Made by a program: the position numbers and the translations under genes. Under the pieces are notes generated by a model. The model saw only the letters and a list, made by a program, of their open reading frames with translations. It did no database searches and was not told the DNA's origin. A stretch of DNA of 64,000 nucleotides from Occallatibacter riparius (lineage in GTDB: Bacteria; Acidobacteriota; Terriglobia; Terriglobales; Acidobacteriaceae). The stretch spans positions 2,356,001-2,420,000 of the forward strand of contig NZ_CP093313.1 of the NCBI RefSeq assembly GCF_025264625.1, in the 5' to 3' direction. Below are positions 51,318 through 59,879 of this stretch, one piece after another (within the stretch, counting starts at the first letter, position 1; each line of letters opens with the position of its first letter).

Positions 51318-52532
51318 CTAGCTGTTCTTGCTCTTCAGAATCGACAGCGCCTTATCCAGCGACTTGTCGTCCTTGTCGGGCGTCTCGTCCTGAATGTCCC
51401 CATCGGGATTCGTCCCCGCCTGCACATTCGGATTCACCGCCTCGTCCTGGATCTTCTTCCCATCCGGACCCTGGTACTTGGCCACGGTCAGCAGCAGCGC
51501 CGCGCCATCCGGCAGGTCGATCGTCTTCTGCACCGATCCCTCGCCGAACGTCCGCTCGCCCACCACGTCACCGCGTTTCGCCGACTCAATCGCCGAGGCC
51601 GCAAGCTCTGCAGGTCCATAGGATCCGCGGTTCACCAGCACCACCAGCGGCGCATTCGTCAGGAACTTCGACGCATCGGCAGCGAACGTCACCTTGGGAT
51701 ACTTTTGCCCCTCCAGCGACGCCAGCGTGCCCTTCTCGACGAAGAAGTTCGCCAGGCGCAGGCCCGCTTCCTCGTCGCCGCCCGTGTCGCGCAGATCCAG
51801 CACAATCTTCTTGCCTTTGTTGGCCTTGATCTTGGCCGCAAGCTGGTCCATCCGGTCGTTGTTGATCACCACGGGCTTCAGATAGAGAACGCTCGAATCC
51901 AAATACTGCTGCTCGCCCATCGCCGGCTCAGGAACAATTGCCCGGGTCAGCGTCAGCTTGTCAGGATCGGGCTTGCGCGGCTTCACCAGCGTGATCGTCA
52001 CGTTCGTGCCCGGCTTGCCTTCAAGCATCAGCCGGATCACCGCCAGCGACAGCTCCCGCGTCGACGTATCGCCAATTGCCTCAATCACATCGCCATCGGC
52101 AACATGCTCGTGGTCGGCAGGCGACCCCGGCAGCACATTCACCACCGTCGCGTACCCGTAGCGCTTTGAGACCGTAATGCCAACCTGCGCCACGCCCGTC
52201 GTCGGCCGTTCCTTCCAGATCTTGTACTCGGTCGCCGTCAAGTAGCTCGAGTCGGAATCCAGGCTCTCGAGCAAGCCATGCAGCGCGCCCGTCGTCACGG
52301 TCGTCATATTCGGATCCGTTACGTAGTCGCTCTGGATCCGCCGCAAAACCTGCTGGTATACGTGGATCTGGTTATACGCGCCGTCCTGTTCGCCGCCGGC
52401 ATGCACGCCGAACCATCCCAGCTCGCCCAGGGCGAAGCCCAGGCCCAGTGCCGCAAACACCGCCGCGCCCAGCACAAAGATCAGTCGTTGAAAGAGTCGA
52501 GACACAAACACCTCAGCGGCCAGGGAAGCCAC
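51318..52532 (-). CDS. S41 C-terminal-processing-protease homologue, predicted inactive
   Basis: 404 residues. A membrane helix (about 15-38) is followed by a PDZ-like region (about 110-195: GVAQVGITVSKRYGYATVVNVLPGSPADHEHVADGDVI) and an S41 core (KKIVLDLRDTGGDEEAGLRLANFF). The catalytic loop, which is S-A-S-A-S-E in Prc/CtpA, reads NRGSYGPAELAA, placing Gly at the nucleophile Ser. The FGKGTVQ loop reads FGEGSVQ, placing Glu at the general-base Lys. With both residues gone it is probably a periplasmic scaffold rather than a peptidase. It precedes the class A PBP gene on the same strand. Confidence 0.82.
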   Translation of the reverse strand: MASLAAEVFVSRLFQRLIFVLGAAVFAALGLGFALGELGWFGVHAGGEQDGAYNQIHVYQQVLRRIQSDYVTDPNMTTVTTGALHGLLESLDSDSSYLTATEYKIWKERPTTGVAQVGITVSKRYGYATVVNVLPGSPADHEHVADGDVIEAIGDTSTRELSLAVIRLMLEGKPGTNVTITLVKPRKPDPDKLTLTRAIVPEPAMGEQQYLDSSVLYLKPVVINNDRMDQLAAKIKANKGKKIVLDLRDTGGDEEAGLRLANFFVEKGTLASLEGQKYPKVTFAADASKFLTNAPLVVLVNRGSYGPAELAASAIESAKRGDVVGERTFGEGSVQKTIDLPDGAALLLTVAKYQGPDGKKIQDEAVNPNVQAGTNPDGDIQDETPDKDDKSLDKALSILKSKNS

Positions 52533-52717
52533 TTCCTATATAGACGCAATCATACTCCAACCGTCGTTTTTTCCCTTGCCCAACCGCAACCAACCACATC
52601 TTTGTCATCCTGAGCCGCAGGCGAAAGACTCGCTGTCTCCAGCTACCCCACCGGCAGACAACTGATAAAACCAAACACTCCATGACATTCACGACGTAAC
52701 CGGGGTAAAGTGTCTGC

Positions 52718-54670
52718 GTGACCCCCGACGCGCCCGAAATACTGCGCGCCCTCGAAGCTGGCGAGTTCTTTCCTGTTTTTCAGCCGCTCGTCGAGCTCCG
52801 CACCGGCCAACTCGCCGGTTTCGAGGTGCTTGCGCGCTGGCAATCGCCGCACTCCGGCCTCGTCATGCCCGACGATTTCATTCCCGCGTTCGAGCACTCC
52901 GGTTTCATCGACACCCTCACCCACCAACTCCTCGGTAAGACCTTTGACGCTCTCTCCCTCACGGGGCGCCCCCTCATGATCTCCGTCAACCTCTCCCCCA
53001 CCCAGTTGCTCGACGCGGGCCTCCCCGCGAGACTTGAAACCCTTGCCCGTGCCTGGAAGTTCCCTCTCGATCGCCTCACGTTGGAAATCACTGAAAGCGC
53101 GCTGGTCGACGACCTGCCCCGCGCCACCTCGGTAGCCCAGGACCTCAAATCCCTCCAGTGCCGTCTGGCCCTCGACGACTTTGGCACCGGCTACTCCAGC
53201 CTTCGCCACCTGCAGGCCCTGCCGTTCGACGAGCTCAAGGTCGATCGCAGCTTCGTGCGATTCATGGACACCGACCGCGAATGCCGCAAGATTGTGGCGT
53301 CGGTCGTCGGCCTTGGCCAGAGCCTCGGACTCATGACGATTGCCGAAGGGGTCGAGGACTCAGCGCAGGCGGAAATGCTGCGCTGGCTCTCCTGCGATCT
53401 CGCCCAGGGGTGGCTTTTCGGACATCCCGTACCCGCCGGCGAACTGCCTGCTATCCTCGCCCGCCCCCACTGGGACAGCCTCCCGGCCTCTTTTGACGGT
53501 ACTCAGAGCACGTCCCGCTTTCAGGGTGACGCCGTCCCCGCCCATCGCCTTGCGCAGCTCCAGGCCATCTATGACGGCGCCCCGGTCGGTCTTTGCTTCC
53601 TCGATCGCAATCTCCGCTACGTCAATCTCAATCGGCAACTCGCCGAGATGAACGGCGTCCCCGCTGCTGCCCACGTCGGCCGCTCCGTCGAGGAGGTCAT
53701 TCCGCACATCTTTCCGTCCGTCGAGCCATTCATTCGCCGCGCCCTTCAAGGTGAGGCCACAAACGGGGTCGAAGTCACCAAGCCGCCCGGCACTCCCGGG
53801 TCTCAGCCCCAGACCGTCATGCTCTCTTATCACCCCGTGCGCGACGAGGCCGGAGACGTCCTCGGTGTCTCGGTCGCCATCATGGACATCAGCGATCAGA
53901 AGAACACCGAGGAGGCCCTGCGCCGCAGCGAGGACCACTACCGCCACTGGATCAGCCTATCTCCGAACGTCCCCTGGGTGCTCGACGGAGACGGCAAAGT
54001 GGTGGATGCTAGCTCCCGCTGGACCGAGTTCACTGGCCAGCCTATCGACCAAGCCATGGGCGATGGCTGGCTCCGCATGCTGCACCCGGACGATGTGGAA
54101 CCCACCCGCGATGCCATTCGGAACGGCCTGCACACTCATCTTCCCGTGGACGTCAAATACCGCGTCCGCCGCCCCGGCGAGGACTGGAGCTGGATGCGTT
54201 CGCGCGGCTCACCGCGTCTCGATGCCGAGGGCCGCATCCTCTCGATCTATGGAGTGGTGGAGCCCATCGTGCCCCGGAAAGAGATCAGCTCCGAGTGCGC
54301 ATTCTTCGAGTCAGAGCTGAACATCGCCCTCGACGCTATGCCTGTCGGCATGATTCTGGCCGATGGCAATGACGGAGTGATCTTCAAGGTCAACGCCTGC
54401 GCACATCAGTTCTTCGGCAACTGCGCCTTCCCCGGCCAGAGGCTCGACGAGTATGTCTGCATGGGCCTGCTCGATGAGCACGGCCGGGCCTTCACTATGG
54501 AAGAACACCCCCTTGCGCGCTCCATTCTGCGCGGGGACCGGCTTGAGTCACTCCCGGTCCTCCATCGACAGCCCGACGGATCCCTCGCCCACCTCTATGT
54601 CTCCAGCCGCCCCATCTTCTCTGACCAGCAAAAGATCGTCGGCGGCATGATGATGGTCCGCGGCGCCTGA
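52718..54670 (+). CDS. EAL-domain phosphodiesterase with three PAS-like domains
   Basis: 650 residues in the unusual order EAL then PAS. The EAL domain (about 1-245) keeps the catalytic set: FEVLARW (EVL variant), SVNLSPTQ, LEITESALV, LALDDFGTGYSSL, ELKVDRSFV, IAEGVED and QGWLFGHP, so c-di-GMP hydrolysis is likely. PAS-like domains follow at about 275-395 (SVEEVIPHIF), 405-525 (WIDQ-type, PWVLDGDGKVVDAS...DDVEPTRDAI) and 535-648. There is no membrane segment or response-regulator domain. GTG start at 52718. It would lower c-di-GMP in response to a cytoplasmic signal, possibly affecting exopolysaccharide. Confidence 0.9.
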   Translation: MTPDAPEILRALEAGEFFPVFQPLVELRTGQLAGFEVLARWQSPHSGLVMPDDFIPAFEHSGFIDTLTHQLLGKTFDALSLTGRPLMISVNLSPTQLLDAGLPARLETLARAWKFPLDRLTLEITESALVDDLPRATSVAQDLKSLQCRLALDDFGTGYSSLRHLQALPFDELKVDRSFVRFMDTDRECRKIVASVVGLGQSLGLMTIAEGVEDSAQAEMLRWLSCDLAQGWLFGHPVPAGELPAILARPHWDSLPASFDGTQSTSRFQGDAVPAHRLAQLQAIYDGAPVGLCFLDRNLRYVNLNRQLAEMNGVPAAAHVGRSVEEVIPHIFPSVEPFIRRALQGEATNGVEVTKPPGTPGSQPQTVMLSYHPVRDEAGDVLGVSVAIMDISDQKNTEEALRRSEDHYRHWISLSPNVPWVLDGDGKVVDASSRWTEFTGQPIDQAMGDGWLRMLHPDDVEPTRDAIRNGLHTHLPVDVKYRVRRPGEDWSWMRSRGSPRLDAEGRILSIYGVVEPIVPRKEISSECAFFESELNIALDAMPVGMILADGNDGVIFKVNACAHQFFGNCAFPGQRLDEYVCMGLLDEHGRAFTMEEHPLARSILRGDRLESLPVLHRQPDGSLAHLYVSSRPIFSDQQKIVGGMMMVRGA

Positions 54671-54695
54671 GCCCGGTGCGATCTGCCGGATAGCG

Positions 54696-54770
54696 TTAGC
54701 GCCGCCGCATCAGCAGAAATCCCACCGCAACAACAATGACCAAAAGAACGATACCTCCGATAGCAATCAT
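54696..54770 (-). CDS. Very small membrane peptide (24 residues), possible
   Basis: A frame with an excellent GGGAGG site nine bases before its ATG encodes IAIGGIVLLVIVVAVGFLLM followed by three Arg: a single membrane helix with a basic end. A longer in-frame version starts at 54929 (77 residues) with an Arg-rich N-terminus. Neither resembles a family I know. The initiation site and the strong topology signal are the only support. Confidence 0.35.
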   Translation of the reverse strand: MIAIGGIVLLVIVVAVGFLLMRRR

Positions 54771-54983
54771 GCTGTACCACCTCCCACGCAAGCGCTTTCT
54801 TGGATGACGCCTATCCACGAATGGCTTGTTCCTCACGGAAGCTCGTGGAGGCAATCGGCGATCACGCAGGGAATATCCAACGCCGGCAAAGCGCCCATGA
54901 GCCGACAAATCGGTCTGAGCCTTCTTCATGAAAGATGAGGACCTTCTGTGAGCGGGAAGCGAGCATCTGCTGCATGCAATGCT

Positions 54984-55060
54984 TGGTGGCGGAGGACAGG
55001 ATCGAACTGTCGACCTACGGGTTATGAATCCGTCGCTCTAACCATCTGAGCTACTCCGCC
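54984..55060 (-). tRNA. tRNA-Met (CAT), elongator type
   Basis: Minus-strand cloverleaf: acceptor GGCGGAG/CTCCGCC, D-stem GCTC/GAGC, loop TTCATAA (anticodon CAT), T-arm GACAG-TTCGATC-CTGTC, discriminator A and encoded CCA. The acceptor pairing at position 1 (G-C) indicates elongator rather than initiator. The anticodon stem closes with an A-C mismatch at 31-39. A tRNA-Ile with lysidine cannot be fully excluded from sequence alone. Confidence 0.9.
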
Positions 55061-55257
55061 CGAGGAGAAACGCACCAACCCGCCAGGGCGGCGGGCCTAC
55101 ATCTATGCGTCAAGTCTTGATGATACGGTTCGGCGCATGCGAGGTCAAACCTCGCCACACCCTGCGCCCCCTCTCTTCACCGTATCTAAAGCTTTTTCGG
55201 CCAAATCAATCGGAAACAGCCTTATGATGGTGAGCAATTTCAACTCTGAGGGGGAAT

Positions 55258-55872
55258 ATGGCCATCTACAAGCGGTGTTCCAAGGGCGTGTGCGATGAGA
55301 CTAAACCGAATCCGAGCCTGATCCCCGGCAAGCCGGGCAAACCGGCCAACATGGTCTACCAGTGCGTCTCGAACGCTACGGCTCCATGTCCGCCCACCGG
55401 CGCTTCCTGCCAGTGTTTCATCGTGGTTAGCCACCACAACTCCGGAATCACCGATGATGAGGTCAAGGACGAGGAATACTTCCCCGCAGCGCCTGATCCA
55501 ACCGCGAAAAGCCCTTACAAGGGGATGCTCACGCAAGCCGATGTCAATAAGAACTACAAACAAATCGGCCGCAATCCCAACGGTGGGGAGAAGCAGGAGT
55601 ACTGGGTGATCGGCTGCCGATGCCTCCAGACCGACTCCAGTGGAGATCCACTGACAGCTCTGCGGGTTCAGATCACCGTCCCCGGCGAGGCCTACGCTTC
55701 AGTCCTGCGGAAGCTCGAGAAGAAATACGGCGCCGCCAACGTGTCCCTCATTCCACCACCGCCCGACCCGCCAGCGAAGAGCGGAAGAGCCTCTCGAAAG
55801 CCTCAAAGAGCGACGGCGACTAAAAAGTCGCCGGGCCGCGCCGGAAAGCGCGCCAAGAAAACCCGTCGCTAG
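55258..55872 (+). CDS. Hypothetical protein with Cys-rich N-terminus and basic tail
   Basis: 204 residues that I do not recognise. The first 55 residues hold Cys pairs (RCSKGVC, CPPTGASCQCF). The middle is hydrophilic with an ADVNKNYKQIGRNPN segment and GCRCLQTDSS. Residues about 145-165 look like the amphipathic helix YASVLRKLEKKYG, followed by a Pro-rich stretch and a 35-residue Lys/Arg/Ala tail. There is no signal peptide. ATG 55258 is preceded by GAGGGGG. It stands alone next to tRNA-Met and is followed by a terminator-like hairpin. The basic tail could bind nucleic acid or be an anchor; function unknown. Confidence 0.5.
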   Translation: MAIYKRCSKGVCDETKPNPSLIPGKPGKPANMVYQCVSNATAPCPPTGASCQCFIVVSHHNSGITDDEVKDEEYFPAAPDPTAKSPYKGMLTQADVNKNYKQIGRNPNGGEKQEYWVIGCRCLQTDSSGDPLTALRVQITVPGEAYASVLRKLEKKYGAANVSLIPPPPDPPAKSGRASRKPQRATATKKSPGRAGKRAKKTRR

Positions 55873-55984
55873 CGCCTGTCGGACCGATTTCCTCACACGC
55901 CAATTTTTTGCAGAGGGGAGCAACCATCCTGACAGGCGCAGGCATCCCAATAAGTGCAAGCCCTCTCCCTCGGGCCCCTGTTCA

Positions 55985-56020
55985 AGTCCCGCTCTCCCCC
56001 TGAGCGGGACTTTCGCTTTT
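55985..56020. terminator. Hairpin terminator between hypothetical gene and kdsB
   Basis: AGTCCCGCTC (55985-55994) pairs with GAGCGGGACT (56002-56011) around a seven-base loop, followed by TTCGCTTTT. It sits 113 nt after the hypothetical gene and 11 nt after the kdsB stop in the opposite direction, so it may serve both convergent genes. Confidence 0.75.
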
Positions 56021-56030
56021 AGAGCCAGAT

Positions 56031-56765
56031 TCATACCGCGCGGCGGCTGAGCAGGACGGCTTCGGCGCGGGCGAGGTCTTCTTCGGTATCGACGCCGATG
56101 GTATCGTGGGGCGCGGCGGCGACGTAGATGTCGATGCCGTGTTCAAGCAGCCGAAGCTGCTCCAGGCGCTCGATTTGTTCCAGAGGCGAGGGCGGCAGGG
56201 CGGCGAAGCGCTCGAGGGCCGCAGCGCGGTAGGCGTAGATGCCGAGGTGCTTGCGGTAGCCGATAAACCCTGCTGCATCACGGTCGTAAGGGATAGTCGA
56301 GCGCGAGAAATAAAGCGCACGACCGTCGGCGGCGGTGACGACTTTGACGACGTTGGGATTGGCGATATCTTCGGGGGCGCAGCGGACGGCAAGCGTCGCG
56401 ACATGGACTTCAGGGCGATCGAAGAGCGCCAGCAGCGGGGGAAAGAAGTCAGGCGTGAGCGTGGGCTCGTCGCCCTGGATGTTGACGTAAATGTCGGCTG
56501 GGAGGTGGGCGGCGACCTCGCGCACGCGGTCGGAGCCGGAGGCGCAGTCGGGCGAGGTCATCTCGACAGGAATTTTGCGGTCGCGGCAAGCGGCGGCAAC
56601 TTCTTCAGAGTCAGTAGCGATGAGGACCGGGTTCATAACGCCCGACTCGGCGGCGGCGCGGTAGACCCATTCGACCATGGGCCGGCCGGCGATGGTGCGA
56701 AGGACCTTGCGGCTGAGGCGCGTGGAGCCAAGGCGCGCGGGAATGATGCCGGCGACGGTGGTCAT
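56031..56765 (-). CDS. kdsB: 3-deoxy-manno-octulosonate cytidylyltransferase (CMP-Kdo synthetase)
   Basis: 244 residues, normal for KdsB. GIIPARLGSTRLSRKVL is the CTP-binding loop, and NIQGDEPTL, YFSRSTIPYDRD, YRKHLGIYAYR and QIERLEQLRLLEHG are the KdsB-specific segments. It activates Kdo for lipid A-core assembly, showing a Gram-negative outer membrane. ATG 56765 begins the family sequence; an upstream 42-residue extension is not conserved-looking. It differs clearly from the NeuA/KdsB-like protein at 8745. Confidence 0.93.
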   Translation of the reverse strand: MTTVAGIIPARLGSTRLSRKVLRTIAGRPMVEWVYRAAAESGVMNPVLIATDSEEVAAACRDRKIPVEMTSPDCASGSDRVREVAAHLPADIYVNIQGDEPTLTPDFFPPLLALFDRPEVHVATLAVRCAPEDIANPNVVKVVTAADGRALYFSRSTIPYDRDAAGFIGYRKHLGIYAYRAAALERFAALPPSPLEQIERLEQLRLLEHGIDIYVAAAPHDTIGVDTEEDLARAEAVLLSRRAV

Positions 56766-57354
56766 GGGATTGATTGTAGAAGGGCGGGCGCAGGTCTTCG
56801 GGCGGCTTGCGCAAGTCGGCTGGCCAAGAACACTGAAGGAGAGAGGAGGCGAGAGCTGCGATGGCTTCTTCTGTTTACTACTACCTAACATCGGTGATTT
56901 GCTGTCCAGATTTTGCCTATGATATTTTGTAGATTGCTAAGTTCATCATATTGAATTGCTTGTCCAAAATTTGGACCTAAAAAGCGAATATAAGGAGAAG
57001 TAAAAACAGGGGGGAGGGGTAGCTAATTTTCTAGTAAACTTTCGCTCTTTTCGTGAGCGGGTGAGAGGTCCAGACGAAATACCACCTGTGGGATGAGATT
57101 AGCTTGTTTCGGAACTGGTGTCCGTGACGGCTGTCACGTGTGAGAGGCAGTTTTCAGTTGCCAGTCTTCAGTTAGCCGGGGCCAGGGGACCTCGCGGGAG
57201 CTGAATCGTATGGGGGATAACAGCTGTTCGTTCATTCTCAGGTGCGGCGAAGTGATCATGACCACCTGACCACTCGATCACCGGAACACCTACAATCGGA
57301 ATTACCCGCAAGAATCGGAGTGTACGCGTCCGCGATTGGCGCGAACATCAGCAC
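56766..57354. other. AT-rich intergenic region upstream of ada and kdsB
   Basis: 589 bases between divergent kdsB and ada, AT-rich at about 56900-57060, unlike most of the neighbourhood. It holds an inverted repeat GTCCAAA-A-TTTGGAC (56962-56976), a CAGTTTTCAGTTGCCAGTCTTCAGTT-like repeat near 57151-57174, and the direct repeat TGACCAC-C-TGACCAC (57259-57273) inside GTGATC...GATCAC arms. No gene is seen; both promoters must lie here. Confidence 0.5.
57300..57311 (+). promoter_or_regulatory. Possible Ada-box upstream of ada
   Basis: AAT-TACCC-GCAA, 43 nt before the ada start, resembles the E. coli Ada site AAT-N6-GCAA, one base shorter in the spacer. Autoregulation by methylated Ada would fit. 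A weak call. Confidence 0.25.
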
Positions 57355-58425
57355 ATGAACACGACACTCCAGCCCGCCGCCAAGCCGACCATTGATACCG
57401 AATCTGCCTGGGCGCAGGTCCTCGCCCGCGACCCGCAGGCCACCATCTTTTACGCCGTGCTCACGACGGGGGTTTTCTGCCGCCCCGCCTGCACCAGCCG
57501 CCGCCCGTTGCGCGAGAATGTCCGCTTCTTCGCCTCGCCCGGGGACGCGCAGGCTGCAGGCTTTCGGGCCTGCCTCCGCTGCAAACCCAGCGCTGCGCGC
57601 GGCAACTCTCTGGATCAGGTTCGCAAGCATCTGGAGGCCAACCTCGATCGCCGCGTGGGCCTCGACGAACTCGGACGCGTCGCGGGACAGAGCCCCTTCA
57701 CGGTCCAGCGCACGTTCAAGCAGGCCATGGGCGTGAGCCCCAGCCAGTATCAGCGCGCTCTGCGCGCCGGCTCGCTGCGTTCGGAGCTCAAGAACGGAGC
57801 CTCCGTCACCGAAGCCATCTACAACGCCGGCTTCAACTCATCGAGCCGCGCCTACGAGGCCGATCCACTCGGCATGACGCCTGCCAAATTCGCCTCCGGC
57901 GGCCGCGGCGAGCGCATTGGTTACGCCACGGCGTCCTCTCCCTTCGGTTGGATGATCGTGGGTGGCACGGAACGCGGCCTCTGCTGGCTGGCCCTGGCCG
58001 ACACCGAAGCCGCCGCTGAGCAAACCCTTCGCGACGAGTTCCCCGCGGCGGAAATCCACCGCGATCCGTCGCTCGCCGAGTTGGTGATCGCCGCGCTAGA
58101 TTCTGTGCGCGAGGGCCGCGACCTAAGCGAAACCCTCAGCTCGAAGAGCGCTCTCGACCTACGCGGTACCGTGTTCCAGCTACGCGTGTGGCAGGCGCTG
58201 CGCCAGATTCCGCGTGGCCAGACCCGCAGCTACTCGCAGCTTGCCGCCGATCTGGGCGATGCCAACGCCACCCGTGCCGTGGCCCGGGCCTGCGCCACCA
58301 ACCGCGTCGCCATTCTTGTCCCGTGCCACCGCGTGGTTGGCGCGTCCGGCTCGCTTACCGGCTACCGGTGGGGCGTGGAGCGCAAGCGGAGCCTGCTTGA
58401 GGCCGAAGGAATTCACAGCTCGTAA
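57355..58425 (+). CDS. ada: Bifunctional DNA-repair methyltransferase/transcriptional activator Ada
   Basis: 356 residues in the full Ada layout. The N-terminal zinc domain (about 15-90) has GVFCRPACTSRRPLRENV and RACLRCKP, whose Cys ligands include the methylphosphotriester acceptor. An AraC-type helix-turn-helix follows (about 95-180: GLDELGRVAGQSPFTVQRTFKQAMG). The C-terminal O6-alkylguanine methyltransferase domain has the acceptor Cys in VPCHRVVG. It repairs alkylated DNA and, once methylated, activates the adaptive response. ATG 57355. Confidence 0.94.
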   Translation: MNTTLQPAAKPTIDTESAWAQVLARDPQATIFYAVLTTGVFCRPACTSRRPLRENVRFFASPGDAQAAGFRACLRCKPSAARGNSLDQVRKHLEANLDRRVGLDELGRVAGQSPFTVQRTFKQAMGVSPSQYQRALRAGSLRSELKNGASVTEAIYNAGFNSSSRAYEADPLGMTPAKFASGGRGERIGYATASSPFGWMIVGGTERGLCWLALADTEAAAEQTLRDEFPAAEIHRDPSLAELVIAALDSVREGRDLSETLSSKSALDLRGTVFQLRVWQALRQIPRGQTRSYSQLAADLGDANATRAVARACATNRVAILVPCHRVVGASGSLTGYRWGVERKRSLLEAEGIHSS

Positions 58426-58521
58426 TTCAGAGTTCCCACTGTTTGTAAATTTGCGCGGCGTCGCCGATTCGGGACTAGAATGAGTGCGCCGCGCATACGG
58501 CGACAGAGAGGAGAGTCTGCC

Positions 58522-58662
58522 ATGAACGGCTACTCCATCTTGTTTACGGCTGTGCTTATCGTTATATTGGCCGGCACCGCGGGAGCCCTGAGCTGGGGAA
58601 TGATCCGCGGAGTGTCCGCCTTGGCGCATCATCCGCTCCGCCGCCGCACGCACCGCAGCTGA
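58522..58662 (+). CDS. Small single-pass membrane protein (46 residues)
   Basis: GYSILFTAVLIVILAGTAGAL forms one membrane helix near the N-terminus, and a short His/Arg-rich C-terminus (HHPLRRRTH) follows. A GAGAGGAGAG site precedes ATG 58522. It has no family I recognise. A second tiny membrane protein gene lies 37 nt downstream, so the pair may be co-expressed. Confidence 0.5.
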   Translation: MNGYSILFTAVLIVILAGTAGALSWGMIRGVSALAHHPLRRRTHRS

Positions 58663-58699
58663 TCCAGCTTCGGCGCAACCCGCCTGACGGAGAGAACCG

Positions 58700-58906
58700 A
58701 TGACCGGCCTTGTGGTGATCTTTGTGGTTGTCTTCGTGCTTGTGCTTGCCGGCATGTGTGCGCTGCTGGTGATGCGCATGCTTGGTCCGCTTCAGCTGCG
58801 TGACAGCCCGCCTTTTCCGCACCGCACGCGTCATCACCATGCGAGGCCTACGTCGCCAGCCGCTGACCAACGTGTAGAACCCGAACATCTGGCAGAAAAG
58901 CCCTGA
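58700..58906 (+). CDS. Small single-pass membrane protein (68 residues)
   Basis: TGLVVIFVVVFVLVLAGMCAL is a membrane helix at residues 2-25; the rest is hydrophilic and His/Pro/Arg-rich (RTRHHHARP). ATG 58700 has a GGAGAG site seven bases upstream. It follows the 46-residue membrane protein on the same strand. Function unknown. Confidence 0.5.
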   Translation: MTGLVVIFVVVFVLVLAGMCALLVMRMLGPLQLRDSPPFPHRTRHHHARPTSPAADQRVEPEHLAEKP

Positions 58907-58930
58907 AAGGTGAGCGGCGCGGACAAATCA

Positions 58931-58951
58931 GGCGCGGGGGGGCCGCGCCTT
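58931..58951. terminator. GC-rich hairpin between convergent genes
   Basis: GGCGCGG (58931-58937) pairs with CCGCGCC (58943-58949) around five G. It lies between the small membrane protein gene and the convergent SDR gene. The T run is short, so termination is likely but not certain. Confidence 0.5.
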
Positions 58952-58972
58952 ACCTGCTTCCTTGCTTCCTGA

Positions 58973-59722
58973 TTACAGCCGGAAACCGCCCGACGCGTGA
59001 ATCGCCTGCCCGTTGATCCAGGCAGAGTCTTCAGATGCAAGGAATGCCGCCGCGGTGGCGATGTCCTGCGGCTGGCCGATGCGGCCGAGAGGCGTGCGCG
59101 AGACCGTATCCTTCTGGAAGTCGCTGCCGATGAAGCCGGCGGCGTGCGTGCCTTCAGTTTCGATCATGCCCGGGTTCAGCGAATTGACGCGGATCTTCTT
59201 CGCGCCCAGTTCCTTTGCCAGCGAGGCTGTGATCGCATCCACCGCGCCCTTGGTGGCGCTGTAAACCGCCGCCCCCGGCACGCCGTCGACCACCACCGAG
59301 CTGATGTTGACGATGCTGCCGCCCTGCGGGTTGAAGTGCTTAAGCGCTGCCTGCGTCGTGAGCAGCAGACCTAGCACGTTCACGTCGAACTGCTTCCGGA
59401 AATGCTCCGGCGTGACGGCCTCGATGGGACCGAACTCGTAGATGCCGGCGTTGTTGATCAGTACGTCGATCGGGCCGAGCTTCGCGGCGGTTTCGTCGAC
59501 GAGCGGCCCGATGGCTGCAGGATCGGCCACGCTGCCCTTGACCGCGATTGCCTTGCCGCCGGCTTCTTCAATCTGCTTGACTACCTTCTCCGCTTCAGCC
59601 TTGCTGCTGGAGTAGTTGACCGCGACCGCTGCGCCGCGCGCCGCCAGTTCCTTCGCAATTCCCGCGCCAATACCCTTCGAAGCGCCCGTCACCAATGCCA
59701 CTTTGCCCTTCAAGCTGCCCAT
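58973..59722 (-). CDS. SDR-family oxidoreductase (3-oxoacyl-ACP-reductase-like)
   Basis: 249 residues of a classical SDR: VALVTGASKGIGAGIAKELA (cofactor motif TGxxxGIG), NNAGIYEFGP, NISSVVVDGV with the catalytic Ser, and Tyr-x3-Lys in YSATKGAVDA. Substrate not determinable. ATG 59722 follows AAGGAGAG closely. An ArsR-type regulator gene lies 157 nt upstream on the same strand and may control it. Confidence 0.88.
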   Translation of the reverse strand: MGSLKGKVALVTGASKGIGAGIAKELAARGAAVAVNYSSSKAEAEKVVKQIEEAGGKAIAVKGSVADPAAIGPLVDETAAKLGPIDVLINNAGIYEFGPIEAVTPEHFRKQFDVNVLGLLLTTQAALKHFNPQGGSIVNISSVVVDGVPGAAVYSATKGAVDAITASLAKELGAKKIRVNSLNPGMIETEGTHAAGFIGSDFQKDTVSRTPLGRIGQPQDIATAAAFLASEDSAWINGQAIHASGGFRL

Positions 59723-59879
59723 CGTTCTCTCCTTCGATCGACTGCCGAATCTCTTCGACATTTCGATAACTGTCGAATTGATTGCGGACGGTGGCGAAAG
59801 GATTCAGGACGATTGTGAATTTTTAGCGGGGCTGGCGGAGTTAGCGGTGTTAGCGAAGCCAGTCAGGCCCGCCGGCTTG

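Noticed and set aside
52643..53209. 188-residue minus-strand frame opposite the EAL domain
   Set aside because: The plus-strand EAL protein has all its catalytic motifs; the antisense frame has none.
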